The notes beneath the pieces are model-generated. The model saw only the letters and a program-made list of their open reading frames with translations. It ran no database searches and was not told where the DNA came from. Below, piece after piece: positions 24,718 to 33,476 of a DNA stretch of 64,000 bases. Source of the stretch: an uncultured Prevotellaceae bacterium (GTDB taxonomy: Bacteria; Bacteroidota; Bacteroidia; Bacteroidales; Bacteroidaceae); assembly GCA_902790625.1 (NCBI GenBank), contig CADASP010000020.1:1-64000 (forward strand), written 5' to 3'. The position numbers were made by a program, and so were the translations under genes. The stretch's first letter is position 1. Each line of letters starts with the position of its first letter.

Positions 24718-26379
24718 ATGAAACGACTATTCACTACTACTACGTTGCTGGCCGCCGCCGTTGCGGGTGCGCTGGCCTGCACCAATTTCATCGTGGGCAA
24801 GAAAGCCTCGAAAGACGGTTCCGTCATCTGCTCCTATTCGGCCGACAGCTATGGCATGTTCCAAGGACTGGTGCACTATCCTGCCGCCAAGCACCAGAAA
24901 GGCGAGATGCTGAAGGTGTATGAATGGGACACCAACCGCTATCTGGGCGAGATAGCTCAGGCTGAGCAGACGTGGAACGTCATCGGCAACATCAACGAGT
25001 GGCAGCTCACCATTGGCGAGACCACCTTCGGCGGGCGCGAAGAGATGGTCGACACCACCGGCATCATCGACTATGGCTCGCTCATCTATATCACCCTGCA
25101 GCGTGCCAAGAACGCCCGTGAGGCCATCGACGTGATGACCACGCTGGTGGAGCAGTATGGCTATTGCTCCGAGGGCGAGACATTCACCATCTGCGACCCC
25201 AACGAGGCGTGGATCATGGAGATGATGGGTACCGCCAGCGACCGCAAGATAGAGAAGGGGCGCACCGTGTGGGTGGCCCTGCGCATTCCCGACGACATGA
25301 TTTGCGGCCACGCCAACCAGAGCCGCATCACCCGTTTCGACATGAAGGACAAGACGGGCAACGTGCGCTATTCGAAAAATGTGGTGAGCTATGCCCGCAA
25401 GATGGGATGGTTCAGCGGCAAGGACGAGGACTTCAGCTATAATGCCGCCTACGCTGCCCCCGACTTCTCAGGCCGCCGCATCTGTGACGCCCGTGTGTGG
25501 AGCTTCTTCAACCGCTATGCCGACGGCATGGACCGCTACATCCCCTGGGCCGAGGGGCGCAACAAGAATGCCGAGCCGCTGCCGCTGTGGGTGAAGCCCA
25601 ACAGGCTGCTCGGCGTGGCCGACGTGCAGGCCGCCATGCGCGACCATTTCGAGGGGACACCCTTCAGCGTGGCCATCGACGGCGACAGCGCCGACATCGG
25701 CGGTGGCATCTGGGAGATGCCCTACAGGCCTACGCCCCTCTACTTCGAGGTCGATGGGAAGAAATACTTCAACGAGCGCCCCGTGAGCACCCAGCAGGCG
25801 GGCTTCGTCTATGTCAGTCAGATGCGCTCGTGGCTGCCTCGCCAGGTGGGCGGCTGCTTCTGGTTTGCCAACGACGACGGCAACATGGTGCCCTTCACAC
25901 CCGTCTACTGCTGCACCAACGTGTCGCCACGGCCCTACAACACGCCGGGAGCCGACGATGTCACCTTCTCGTTCGACAATGCCTTCTGGGTGCAGAACTG
26001 GGTGTCGAACATGGTCTATCCACGCTATTCGATGCTCTTCCCCACCTTGCAGCAGGTGCGCGACTCGCTCGACCAGAGCTACTTCCGCCTGCAGAAAGAG
26101 GTGGAAGACCGTGCGCTGGCTCTCAGCGAGACTGAGCGTGTGAAGTTCCTCACCGCCTACACCGCCGAGAAGGCCGAGCAGATGCTGGCACGCTGGAAGC
26201 AACTGGCCACCTTCCTCATCGTGAAGTTCAACGACATGACCTCGAAGCCCACCGACGAGCAGGGACGGTTTGTGAAAACGCCAAACGGACTGGGTGCCAC
26301 CGTGAAGCGCCCCGGCTACTCCAAGCGCTACGCACGCCAGATTATCAAGCAGACAGGCAAGCGCTACGAGGCTGAATAG
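24718..26379 (+). CDS. C69-family dipeptidase
   Basis: A 553-residue exported Ntn-hydrolase of peptidase family C69 (PepD-like). After a hydrophobic leader ending GALA, Cys21 in ACTNFIVGKKAS is the expected N-terminal nucleophile exposed by cleavage. Other family marks are DGSVICSYSAD, IGETTFGGRE, EQYGYCSEGETFTICDPNEAW and MMG. The C-terminal half continues with RVWSFFNRY and a helical end. It probably hydrolyses dipeptides in the periplasm. It follows rnpB without a recognisable promoter of its own and is followed by the GH2 gene at 27 bp, so they may be cotranscribed. Confidence 0.92.
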   Translation: MKRLFTTTTLLAAAVAGALACTNFIVGKKASKDGSVICSYSADSYGMFQGLVHYPAAKHQKGEMLKVYEWDTNRYLGEIAQAEQTWNVIGNINEWQLTIGETTFGGREEMVDTTGIIDYGSLIYITLQRAKNAREAIDVMTTLVEQYGYCSEGETFTICDPNEAWIMEMMGTASDRKIEKGRTVWVALRIPDDMICGHANQSRITRFDMKDKTGNVRYSKNVVSYARKMGWFSGKDEDFSYNAAYAAPDFSGRRICDARVWSFFNRYADGMDRYIPWAEGRNKNAEPLPLWVKPNRLLGVADVQAAMRDHFEGTPFSVAIDGDSADIGGGIWEMPYRPTPLYFEVDGKKYFNERPVSTQQAGFVYVSQMRSWLPRQVGGCFWFANDDGNMVPFTPVYCCTNVSPRPYNTPGADDVTFSFDNAFWVQNWVSNMVYPRYSMLFPTLQQVRDSLDQSYFRLQKEVEDRALALSETERVKFLTAYTAEKAEQMLARWKQLATFLIVKFNDMTSKPTDEQGRFVKTPNGLGATVKRPGYSKRYARQIIKQTGKRYEAE

Positions 26380-26406
26380 TGTTTTTTATTCACAGGACAC
26401 ACGGAA

Positions 26407-28866
26407 ATGAAGACGATAAGACGAACCGCTGTTTTGCTGCTGATGTTGACCGCGCTCCTGTCCGCCAGTGCCCGTGAGCGGCAAAACTTCGACAAGGGTT
26501 GGCGCTTCATCCTGGCCGACTCGGCAGTGATGGCAAAGCCCGACTACGACGACGGCCACTGGCGACAGCTCAACGTGCCCCACGATTGGGCCATCGAGGG
26601 CGACTTCTCGGCTGGCAACCCCAGCGGAGCGGGCGGTGGGGCACTGCCAGGAGGGGTGGGGTGGTACCGAAAAGAATTCAGAATTGCGAATTCCGAATTG
26701 CTGAAGGAAAACAAGGCATTCGTCCTTCGTCGTTCTGAATTACTGAAGCTGGAGTTCGATGGTGTCTACATGAACAGCACCGTCTACGTCAATGGCCAGC
26801 AGGTGGGTTATCGGCCTTACGGCTACAGCTCGTTCGAGTACGACATCACCCCCTACGTGCATGAGGGCGACAACGTGGTGGCCGTGCGAGTGGACAACAG
26901 CGACCAACCCAACTCGCGCTGGTATAGCGGTTGTGGCATCTATCGCCATGTGTGGCTCACGAAGGTGCATCCCGTGCATGTGAAGCATTGGGGCACCCAT
27001 GTGCAGACTGAGATGCTGATGTACAAGGGCGACGTGCTCATCGATGTGGAACTGGAGAACCCCAACGGCGTGAAGGCGCAGGTGCGCCATTCGCTGCTCG
27101 ACCGCCAGGGGCGTGTCGTGGCCCGCTCGAAAGGGCTGCATTCGAAGATGGAGGTGAAGCGGCCCTTCAGCTGGGGCATCGACCATCCTTATGTATATAA
27201 TGTTCGCACTGAAGTGCTGGTGGGCGGAAAGGTGGTCGACACCTACGACACGCCGACGGCGTTCCGCAGGTTCCGCTTCGACCCTGAGACGGGCTTCAGT
27301 CTTAACGGGGAGCGCATCAAGCTCAATGGTGTCTGCGAGCACCACGACTTCGGCTGTCTGGGAGCGGCGCTCAGCGAGGATGCCCTGCACCGCAAGCTCA
27401 CCAAGCTGAAGGCCATGGGCGTGAACGCCATCCGCAGCAGCCATAACCCCCCAGCGCCTGAGCTGCTCAGCATGTGCGACACAATGGGCCTCATTGTCAT
27501 GGACGAGAGCTTCGACATGTGGCGGCGCCGGAAGACGCAGAACGACTATGCCCGATTCTTCGACGAGTGGCATGAGCGCGACCTCACCGACCTGGTGTTG
27601 CGCGACCGCAACCATCCCTGCATCCTGATGTGGTCGATAGGCAACGAGGTGCTGGAGCAGTGGAGCAGTGCCGAGGCCGACACGCTCACGCTGGAACAGG
27701 CCAACCTGATACTGAACGCCGGCCACGATGCCTCGACGCTGGCCAAGGAGGGCGAGCTGTCGGTGCAGAGTCTGCTGACACGCCACTTGGCCGAGATTGT
27801 ACGGCGCTACGACACCTCGCGACCCATCACGGCGGGCTGCAACGAGCCAAGCCCCAACAATCATCTCTTCAAGAGCGGAGCCATCGACATCATCGGCTTC
27901 AACTATCACCACGAATGGGCAAAGAACGTGCCCAAGAACTTCCCCGACAAGCCTTTCATCTTCAGCGAGAGCGTCAGCGCCCTGCAGACGCGCGGCTACT
28001 ACATGATGCCCAGCGACAAGGTGTACAAGGCGCCGAAGGAGTGGTGGCTGCCCTATACCGACCCCACATTCATGTGTTCGGCCTACGACAACATGCACGC
28101 CTCGTGGAGTTCGACGCATGAAGAAATGTGGGACGTGGTGAAGCACAACGACTTCGTGGGTGGACAGTTTATCTGGACGGGCTTCGACTACATCGGCGAG
28201 CCTACTCCCTACGGCTTCCCCGCCCGCAGCAGCTATTTCGGCATCATCGACCTGGCGGGCTTCCCCAAGGATGTGTATTATATGTATCAGAGCGAGTGGA
28301 CGCACGACAAGCCCGTGCTGCACCTCTTCCCCCACTGGAACTGGCTGCCCGGCCAGACCATCGACCTCTGGTGCTATTATAACCAGGCCGACGAGGTGGA
28401 GCTGTTTGTGAATGGGAAGAGCATGGGAGTGAGAAGCAAGTTGAATGCTCCTTCGGGGGCCTCCTCCTACCATGTGGCTTGGCGCGTGCAGTTTGAGCCG
28501 GGCGAGATAAAGGCCGTGAGTCGGAAGGATGGGAAGGTGGTGGCCGAGCAGACCATCCGCACGGCTGGCGCTCCCCATCACATCCGCCTGACAGTGGACT
28601 ATGCGGGCAAAGACCTCACCTTCGTCAACGCCGAGGTGGTGGATGCCCAGGGCAATCTCTGTCCGTGGGCCGACGACCAGCTCTTCTTCACCACCGATGG
28701 CGGCGCACAGGTGGTTGCCACCGACAACGGTTGCCAGACATCGATGGAGCGGTTCACGTCGCCCAATCGTAAGGCCTTCTTCGGCAAGTGCATGGCCGTG
28801 GTGCGCGGAAAGGGAAAACTGAAGGCCCAGGGCTACAACCTGCCCTCGGCCGAAATCAATTTATAG
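26407..28866 (+). CDS. Glycoside hydrolase family 2 (beta-galactosidase-like)
   Basis: An 819-residue secreted enzyme with the GH2 layout: jelly-roll sugar-binding domain (RGW-like start, VPHDWAIEGDF, FDGVYMNSTVYVNG), immunoglobulin-like domain, TIM barrel, and a C-terminal DUF4982-like domain with LFVNGKSMGVRS. Acid/base Glu414 lies in WSIGNE and the probable nucleophile Glu521 in FSES. Substrate is likely a beta-galactoside or related plant or host glycan. Residues about 90-115 are encoded by a GAATTCA word array plus an inverted partner, inserted just before the conserved LEFDGVYMN strand. The insertion is in frame and should lengthen a loop. Confidence 0.93.
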   Translation: MKTIRRTAVLLLMLTALLSASARERQNFDKGWRFILADSAVMAKPDYDDGHWRQLNVPHDWAIEGDFSAGNPSGAGGGALPGGVGWYRKEFRIANSELLKENKAFVLRRSELLKLEFDGVYMNSTVYVNGQQVGYRPYGYSSFEYDITPYVHEGDNVVAVRVDNSDQPNSRWYSGCGIYRHVWLTKVHPVHVKHWGTHVQTEMLMYKGDVLIDVELENPNGVKAQVRHSLLDRQGRVVARSKGLHSKMEVKRPFSWGIDHPYVYNVRTEVLVGGKVVDTYDTPTAFRRFRFDPETGFSLNGERIKLNGVCEHHDFGCLGAALSEDALHRKLTKLKAMGVNAIRSSHNPPAPELLSMCDTMGLIVMDESFDMWRRRKTQNDYARFFDEWHERDLTDLVLRDRNHPCILMWSIGNEVLEQWSSAEADTLTLEQANLILNAGHDASTLAKEGELSVQSLLTRHLAEIVRRYDTSRPITAGCNEPSPNNHLFKSGAIDIIGFNYHHEWAKNVPKNFPDKPFIFSESVSALQTRGYYMMPSDKVYKAPKEWWLPYTDPTFMCSAYDNMHASWSSTHEEMWDVVKHNDFVGGQFIWTGFDYIGEPTPYGFPARSSYFGIIDLAGFPKDVYYMYQSEWTHDKPVLHLFPHWNWLPGQTIDLWCYYNQADEVELFVNGKSMGVRSKLNAPSGASSYHVAWRVQFEPGEIKAVSRKDGKVVAEQTIRTAGAPHHIRLTVDYAGKDLTFVNAEVVDAQGNLCPWADDQLFFTTDGGAQVVATDNGCQTSMERFTSPNRKAFFGKCMAVVRGKGKLKAQGYNLPSAEINL
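26674..26742 (+). repeat. GAATTCA word array inside the GH2 gene
   Basis: Four perfect 7-nt units (GAATTCA, GAATTGC, GAATTCC, GAATTGC) at 26674-26701, then a centre, then the inverse word TTCTGAATTAC at about 26733-26743. Confidence 0.85.
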
Positions 28867-28880
28867 ACTATAGGTATTGG

Positions 28881-28986
28881 ACTTTAGACTTTGGACTTTA
28901 GACTGTAGACTTTAGACTGTAGACTTTAGACTGTAGACTTTAGACTGTAGACTTTAGACTGTAGACTTTAGACTATAGACCATAGT
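28881..28986. repeat. ACTTTAG/ACTGTAG word array
   Basis: About 14 units at period 7, mostly alternating ACTTTAG and ACTGTAG, fill most of the 170-bp gap between the GH2 gene and the B3/4 gene. No gene or clear terminator is present. Confidence 0.92.
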
Positions 28987-29036
28987 TTTTATCTGCTTTT
29001 CAAAAGAATTCATCTCACCCCCTAACTCATCAATCC

Positions 29037-29702
29037 ATGAACATCATCGTTTCCGACGAAATAAAAGCCGTGTGTCCCCCGTTTGTGGGGGCGTGTGTGG
29101 ATGCGCAAGTTGTGAACACCCCTTATAGCGAGGCGTTGTGGCAGGAGATTCATCAGGCCGAAGAGCGCTTCCGCAGTGAGCTGACCACCGAGAGCCTGAA
29201 GGAGCTGCCCTCGATAGCCGCCACACGCGCGATATATAAGAAATGTGGCAAAGACCCCTCGCGCTACCGTCCCGCCAGCGAGCAGCTCATACGCCGCATG
29301 CTACAGGGCAAGGAACTCTATCAGATTGATACGCTCGTAGACCTCATCAACCTGGCATCCATCACCTACGGCTACAGCATCGGCGGCTTCGATGCCGACC
29401 GCTTCGTTGGCGACACGCTGACGCTGGGCATCGGTCGCGAGGGCGAACCTTACGAGGGCATCGGTCGCGGGCCGCTCAACATCGCCGGGCTCCCCGTCTA
29501 CCGCGACACGCAGGGTGGGGTAGGGACACCCACCAGCGACCACGAGCGCACCAAGATCACCCTCGGCACCCGCCACCTTGTGGTGCTCATCAATGGCTAC
29601 GACGGCAACCAAGAGCGGGTGGTGGCCAACGCGCACTTCATCCAGCAACTGTTGCAGCGCTACACCCAGAGCGACGGCGGCACAGTCGTGGTGTATAGAT
29701 AA
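29037..29702 (+). CDS. B3/4-domain protein (tRNA-editing-domain-like)
   Basis: A 221-residue soluble protein matching the stand-alone B3/B4 domain found as the editing module of phenylalanyl-tRNA synthetase beta chains. Supporting stretches are RAIYKKCGKDPSRYRPASEQL, DTLVDLINLASITYGYSIGGFD and EGIGRGPLNIAGLPVYRD. Such free-standing forms may clear misacylated tRNA or free mischarged products, but that is not proven for this family. It is followed at 21 bp by a lipoprotein gene on the same strand. Confidence 0.88.
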   Translation: MNIIVSDEIKAVCPPFVGACVDAQVVNTPYSEALWQEIHQAEERFRSELTTESLKELPSIAATRAIYKKCGKDPSRYRPASEQLIRRMLQGKELYQIDTLVDLINLASITYGYSIGGFDADRFVGDTLTLGIGREGEPYEGIGRGPLNIAGLPVYRDTQGGVGTPTSDHERTKITLGTRHLVVLINGYDGNQERVVANAHFIQQLLQRYTQSDGGTVVVYR

Positions 29703-29723
29703 ACCCGAAACAAGTATAAAGGA

Positions 29724-30800
29724 ATGAAAAAGCAGTATTTCGTGATGGCCGTGGCCGCCATCTTTGCATGGGCCACAGTATGCTCTTGCGGCAGCAAGGA
29801 CAAGAGCAGTACGGCACAAACCGACGACGCTGACGAGGAAATCGTCGAGGACGATGAAGATGAAGATGAAGCCGACGAGGAGTTCAACGATAAGGCCGAC
29901 TACTTCTACTTGTCTGCCGACATGGCCCTCCTCGACCTCTATGGCCCAGTGCAGTCGGCAGTCTATTCAGAGCGCAACCAAGCCGATGTCAACCTCCGCT
30001 TTGGCTGCGATGCCTACCTCATCAGCATGACCCGCATCGTCGACGGCAAGCCCGAGGTGGCCAATCTGTTGCGCGATGCCCGTGGCCGCATCACCGACAT
30101 TGAGTGGTACAGCGACGCCCCTTGGGTGACGATGTTCGACTATGGACAGGACATCATGCCGCAGCCCGTGCTCTACATCTCGACCAACCGCACGGGCAAC
30201 TCTGTCACATTCGAGTTTACCCGCGACGACAATGGCCGCATCAACCATGTTGAGCGCACCGAGACGGTGCACTTCGGCGAGGTAGGAGACCAGCCCGCCG
30301 TCAGCATCAAGATGGGCGACACCGACAGCTATGGCAACTGGCTGCAGTGTACCATCGACGAAGGAGACTACGGCAAGAACGTCATTAAGCGCAGCATCAA
30401 GTACAACAAGGACGACGGCTCGAAACTGCAGAGCGCCCTCGACAAGGAGCAAAAGAAGGTGAAGGCGTTCATCACCGACATGTATAACAACTACAAGTAT
30501 GGGGATGAAGACTTCCTGAAAGAACACTGCACCGAGCGGCTGCTCAATCAGTTGCGCGAGGCCTACGAGTACGATGGCGAGGGCTATGCCTTCTGGCTCT
30601 TCCGCACCAGCTCGACCGACGGCCTTGGCGATGGCACCAGGGTGGTCGACGTCAACACCGACGACGGCCTGTGGTATGTCTACGATTTCTACGACGGAAG
30701 CATGCGAGGCAAGAACCGCGTGAAGTGTGTCGTCGTGGATGGAAAAGTGTGGATGGACGAAGTGGAGCGCCTCTATGACGAGGCAGCGGAAACCAATTAA
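29724..30800 (+). CDS. Acidic lipoprotein of unknown function
   Basis: A 358-residue protein with lipobox VCSC (Cys at about residue 22), so lipid-anchored. A strongly acidic linker (EDDEDEDEADEEFND) follows. The middle has YD-like segments (DARGRITDIEWYSD, DDNGRINHVERTE), suggesting beta-rich repeats. The last 110 residues (ITDMYNNYKYGDEDFLKEHCTERL to VWMDEVERLYDEA) resemble NTF2-like/DUF3828-type domains. No enzymatic residues are evident. It ends convergently against cca with a GC-rich inverted element between them. Confidence 0.8.
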   Translation: MKKQYFVMAVAAIFAWATVCSCGSKDKSSTAQTDDADEEIVEDDEDEDEADEEFNDKADYFYLSADMALLDLYGPVQSAVYSERNQADVNLRFGCDAYLISMTRIVDGKPEVANLLRDARGRITDIEWYSDAPWVTMFDYGQDIMPQPVLYISTNRTGNSVTFEFTRDDNGRINHVERTETVHFGEVGDQPAVSIKMGDTDSYGNWLQCTIDEGDYGKNVIKRSIKYNKDDGSKLQSALDKEQKKVKAFITDMYNNYKYGDEDFLKEHCTERLLNQLREAYEYDGEGYAFWLFRTSSTDGLGDGTRVVDVNTDDGLWYVYDFYDGSMRGKNRVKCVVVDGKVWMDEVERLYDEAAETN

Positions 30801-30803
30801 AAG

Positions 30804-30904
30804 CCCACCCCCAACCCCTCCCCAAGGGAGGGGCGTTTGGTTAGACTTCTCCGCAGTAAGACTATATAAGTTCCCCTCCCGTACGGGAGGGAATGGGGGT
30901 GGGT
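30804..30904. repeat. GC-rich inverted-repeat element between convergent genes
   Basis: Arms CCCACCCCCAACCCCTCCC and GGGAGGGAATGGGGGTGGG surround a centre with AGTAAGACTATATAAG. It could act as a two-way terminator. The last 15 or so codons of cca are read from its right arm. Confidence 0.88.
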
Positions 30905-32451
30905 AGCCCCATTTCCTTCGCCTTCTGCATCAGCAGCTGCATGAGCGGCTCGCGCTCGTTGGCCACGCGGTTGTCGAGCACGGCGTCTTTCAGGTATTGC
31001 TTCAGCACGCCCACCTCGCGCGACGGCTTCAGGCCGAAGAGCTGCATGATCTCGTTGCCGTCGACGACGGGCTGCAGCAGCCGCTTGTAGTCCTTCTCCT
31101 TCAAGTCGGTCAGCTTCTCGCGCACCATGCGGAAGTTCTCTAAGAATATTTTCTTCTTCACCTCGTTCTTGCTGGTGATGTCGGCTTCGCAGAGCGTCAT
31201 CAGGTCATCGATGTCGTCGCCGGCGTCGCTCAGCAGACGGCGCACCGCCGAGTCGGTCACCACGTCGTCGGCAATGGCCTGGGGGCGCATGTGCAGCTCC
31301 ACCAGCTTCTCCACGTAGTGCATCTCTGCGCCCATGGGTAGCTTCAGGCGGCGGAAGATGGGGGCCACCATCTTCATTCCCAGATAATTGTGGTTGTGGA
31401 ATGTCCAGCCCACGGCGGGGTCCCAGCGCTTGCTCTTCGTCTTGCCGATGTCGTGCAGCAGGGCGGCCCAGCGGAGATAGAGAATGGAACCCACCCCCAA
31501 CCCCTCCCGAACGGGAGGGGCGTTTGTATAGTCTTGCTGCGGAGCAATCTGACCAAGCTCCCCTTCCGTACGGGAGGGGTTGGGGGTGGGTTCTTTTTTA
31601 GCAACGTTGTCGAGCACCTCTAACGAGTGATAGAAGTTGTTCTTGTGAGCACGGCCATTGCGCTGCTCCACGATGTCGAGGGCGGCCACCTCGGGCAGGA
31701 TGATTTGCAGCAGACCAGCCCGTTGCAGGTCGACGAATCCGCGGCTGGGGGTGGGGGAGAGCATGATTTTGTTCAACTCCACCGAGATGCGCTCCATGCT
31801 GACTATTTTGATGCGGTCTGCCATGCGCTCCAGCGCCTCAAAGGTGGCATCCTCAATCTGGAAGCTCAGCTGGGTGGCGAAACGCACGCAGCGCATCATG
31901 CGCAGGGGGTCGTCGCTGAAGGTCACCTCGGGGTCGAGTGGCGTGGCGATGATGCCGTCCTCCAGGTCGGCCAGCCCGTTGAAGGGGTCTATCAGCTGTC
32001 CGAAGCGGTGGCTGTTAAGGCAGATGGCCATGGCGTTGATGGTGAAGTCGCGGCGGTTCTGGTCGTCCTCCAGCGTGCCGTCTTCCACGATGGGCTTGCG
32101 CGAGTCGTGGCTGTAGCTCTCGCGGCGGGCACCCACGAACTCCACCTCCAAGAGTGAAGAGTGAAGAGTGGAGAGCGAAGAATCTATCTTGATTTGCGCC
32201 GTGCCGAAGTTCTTGAACACGCTCAGATGGGCGCGCCGTCCCAGCCGTTTCTTCAGGCGCGTGGCCACCTCGATGCCGCTGCCCACCACCACCACGTCGA
32301 TGTCGTTGCTGGGGCGCTGCAGGAAGATGTCGCGCACGTAGCCGCCCACCACATAGCACTCCACGCCCATCTCGTCGGCCACCTGTCCTATCTGGTGGAA
32401 GATGGGCTGGTCGAGGATGACGGCCAGTTCTTCGTCGCTGTATAGTTTCAT
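30862..32451 (-). CDS. cca: CCA-adding enzyme (tRNA nucleotidyltransferase with HD domain)
   Basis: This enzyme adds or repairs the 3' CCA of tRNA. The start at 32451 (MKLYSDEELAV) fits the family and lies 10 bp after the queC stop; the longer open frame overlaps queC and is not used. N-terminal catalytic head: VVGGYVRDIFLQRPSNDIDVVVVG, with GGxVRD and DxD, and RRDFTINAMA. A C-terminal HD domain has LLHDIGK. Three repeat-derived stretches occur: residues about 89-100 (LSTLHSSL), about 287-322 (Pro/Gly-rich) between the head region and the HD motif, and the C-terminal tail GLPTPIPSRTGGELI. All are in frame in an essential-type gene, so they must be tolerated. Confidence 0.94.
   Translation of the reverse strand: MKLYSDEELAVILDQPIFHQIGQVADEMGVECYVVGGYVRDIFLQRPSNDIDVVVVGSGIEVATRLKKRLGRRAHLSVFKNFGTAQIKIDSSLSTLHSSLLEVEFVGARRESYSHDSRKPIVEDGTLEDDQNRRDFTINAMAICLNSHRFGQLIDPFNGLADLEDGIIATPLDPEVTFSDDPLRMMRCVRFATQLSFQIEDATFEALERMADRIKIVSMERISVELNKIMLSPTPSRGFVDLQRAGLLQIILPEVAALDIVEQRNGRAHKNNFYHSLEVLDNVAKKEPTPNPSRTEGELGQIAPQQDYTNAPPVREGLGVGSILYLRWAALLHDIGKTKSKRWDPAVGWTFHNHNYLGMKMVAPIFRRLKLPMGAEMHYVEKLVELHMRPQAIADDVVTDSAVRRLLSDAGDDIDDLMTLCEADITSKNEVKKKIFLENFRMVREKLTDLKEKDYKRLLQPVVDGNEIMQLFGLKPSREVGVLKQYLKDAVLDNRVANEREPLMQLLMQKAKEMGLPTPIPSRTGGELI
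31488..31592. repeat. GC-rich inverted-repeat element inside cca
   Basis: Same family as 30804-30904 and 19042-19178: CCCACCCCCAACCCCTCCC, a centre containing TATAGTCTTGCTGCGGAG, then GGGAGGGGTTGGGGGTGGG. It is read in frame on the minus strand. Confidence 0.9.
32152..32186. repeat. AGAGTGA word array inside cca
   Basis: Five 7-nt units (AGAGTGA twice, AGAGTGG, AGAGCGA, AGAATCT). On the coding strand they read as Ser/Leu/Thr/His-rich residues between QIKID and VEFVGARRES. Confidence 0.85.
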
Positions 32452-32461
32452 GGTGATGATG

Positions 32462-33115
32462 TTAATGCAGATAGATGGTGTTGTCGGGCACGCCAGCCTC
32501 GGCCAGTGCCTCGCGGCGCTCCACGCAGGTGCCGCAGGTGCCGCAGTGGTGGTCGCCGCCTTTGTAGCACGACCACGTCTCGCTGTAGTCGATGCCCAGC
32601 TCATGGCCTCGGCGGGCGATGTCGGTCTTCGTCCAGTGGGTGTAGGGGGTGAGCAGGGTGATGCCGGGGAAGGTGCCGACCTGTGCGGCGGCGCTGAAGG
32701 CCTCCACAAATTCGGGGCGGCAGTCGGGATAGATGGTGTGGTCGCCGCTGTGGTTGGCCATCATCACGTGCTGCAGTCCGCGGCTCTCGGCCAGGCCCAC
32801 GGCCACGCTGAGCATGATGCCGTTGCGGAAGGGCACCACCGTGCTGTGCATGTTGTCGTCGGCATAGTGGCCATCGGGGATGTCTTCGCCGCCAATGAGC
32901 AGCGAACTCTTGAAGTATTGCCCCATGAAGGCCAGGGGCACCACTATATGCTCGATGCCCAACCGCTGGCAGTGCAGCCGGGCGAAGGGAATCTCGCGGG
33001 CATTGTGCTTGGAGCCATAGTCGAAGGTCACGGCCAGAGCGATGCGCTCGCGATAGTCGTGGAGCAGCGTCACCGAGTCCATGCCTCCACTGAGGATGAG
33101 AATGCAGTCTTTCAT
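32462..33115 (-). CDS. queC: 7-cyano-7-deazaguanine synthase
   Basis: QueC makes preQ0 from carboxy-deazaguanine with ATP and ammonia, a step in queuosine tRNA modification. The 217-residue protein has the PP-loop SGGMDS at residues 9-14, SKHNAREI, and the zinc site Cys183, Cys191, Cys194, Cys197 in SCYKGGDHHCGTCGTC. It leads a two-gene unit with cca, pairing two tRNA-maturation functions. Other que genes are not in the window. Confidence 0.97.
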   Translation of the reverse strand: MKDCILILSGGMDSVTLLHDYRERIALAVTFDYGSKHNAREIPFARLHCQRLGIEHIVVPLAFMGQYFKSSLLIGGEDIPDGHYADDNMHSTVVPFRNGIMLSVAVGLAESRGLQHVMMANHSGDHTIYPDCRPEFVEAFSAAAQVGTFPGITLLTPYTHWTKTDIARRGHELGIDYSETWSCYKGGDHHCGTCGTCVERREALAEAGVPDNTIYLH

Positions 33116-33138
33116 TTTCGTCGTTGTTGAAATGATGA

Positions 33139-33147
33139 TGCAAAAGT
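33139..33147 (-). promoter_or_regulatory. Promoter -7 element of queC-cca
   Basis: Minus-strand TACTTTTGC matches TAnnTTTGC, 24 bp upstream of the queC start. I looked for a preQ1 riboswitch in the leader and saw no convincing pseudoknot pattern. Confidence 0.6.
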
Positions 33148-33265
33148 ACGCAATTTATGCGAACTGTGCAAAAAAGCGAGCAAAAAACCGCATGGCAGTG
33201 GCAAACATGGTCACAAGAATGGCTGTTACGTCTCCGTCAGTTGAAAGGCCGTGGCAGTCTGTGGC

Positions 33266-33358
33266 TCAGAGGGGCAGACGGTAGCCCAGCGTCAGCATCA
33301 GGTGGCGGCGGCGTTTCGTAAGCCCGCGAAACGCCGTCTTATATACGCGAATATGCAC
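33266..33358 (-). pseudogene. Possible 3' remnant of an outer-membrane barrel gene
   Basis: A minus-strand frame reads VHIRVYKTAFRG, then KRRRHLMLTLGYRLPL and stop. The ending resembles the last beta strand of an outer-membrane barrel. Nothing upstream in that frame looks like the rest of such a protein. The neighbouring 33116-33476 region has repeat phrases such as CCGAAGGGACGCAAGCG and no other gene. Confidence 0.35.
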
Positions 33359-33476
33359 GGTTGAAACGTGCGCTTGGCTCTGCCGCCTGCCACCGAAGGG
33401 ACGCAAGCGACAGAGCCAAGCGACAAATCTGCCCGAGCGGGGAATCAGCCTGGGCGGAACCCTCCGCGTCAGTGGC

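Noticed and set aside
26740..28581. 613-codon open frame antisense to the GH2 gene
   Set aside because: Shadow of a gene with both catalytic glutamates in place.
32452..32709. N-terminal extension of cca into queC
   Set aside because: It overlaps queC in another frame and reads as Ala/Pro-rich nonsense; the start at 32451 matches the family.
33116..33200. preQ1 riboswitch before queC
   Set aside because: No recognisable H-type pseudoknot or conserved loop in the short leader.
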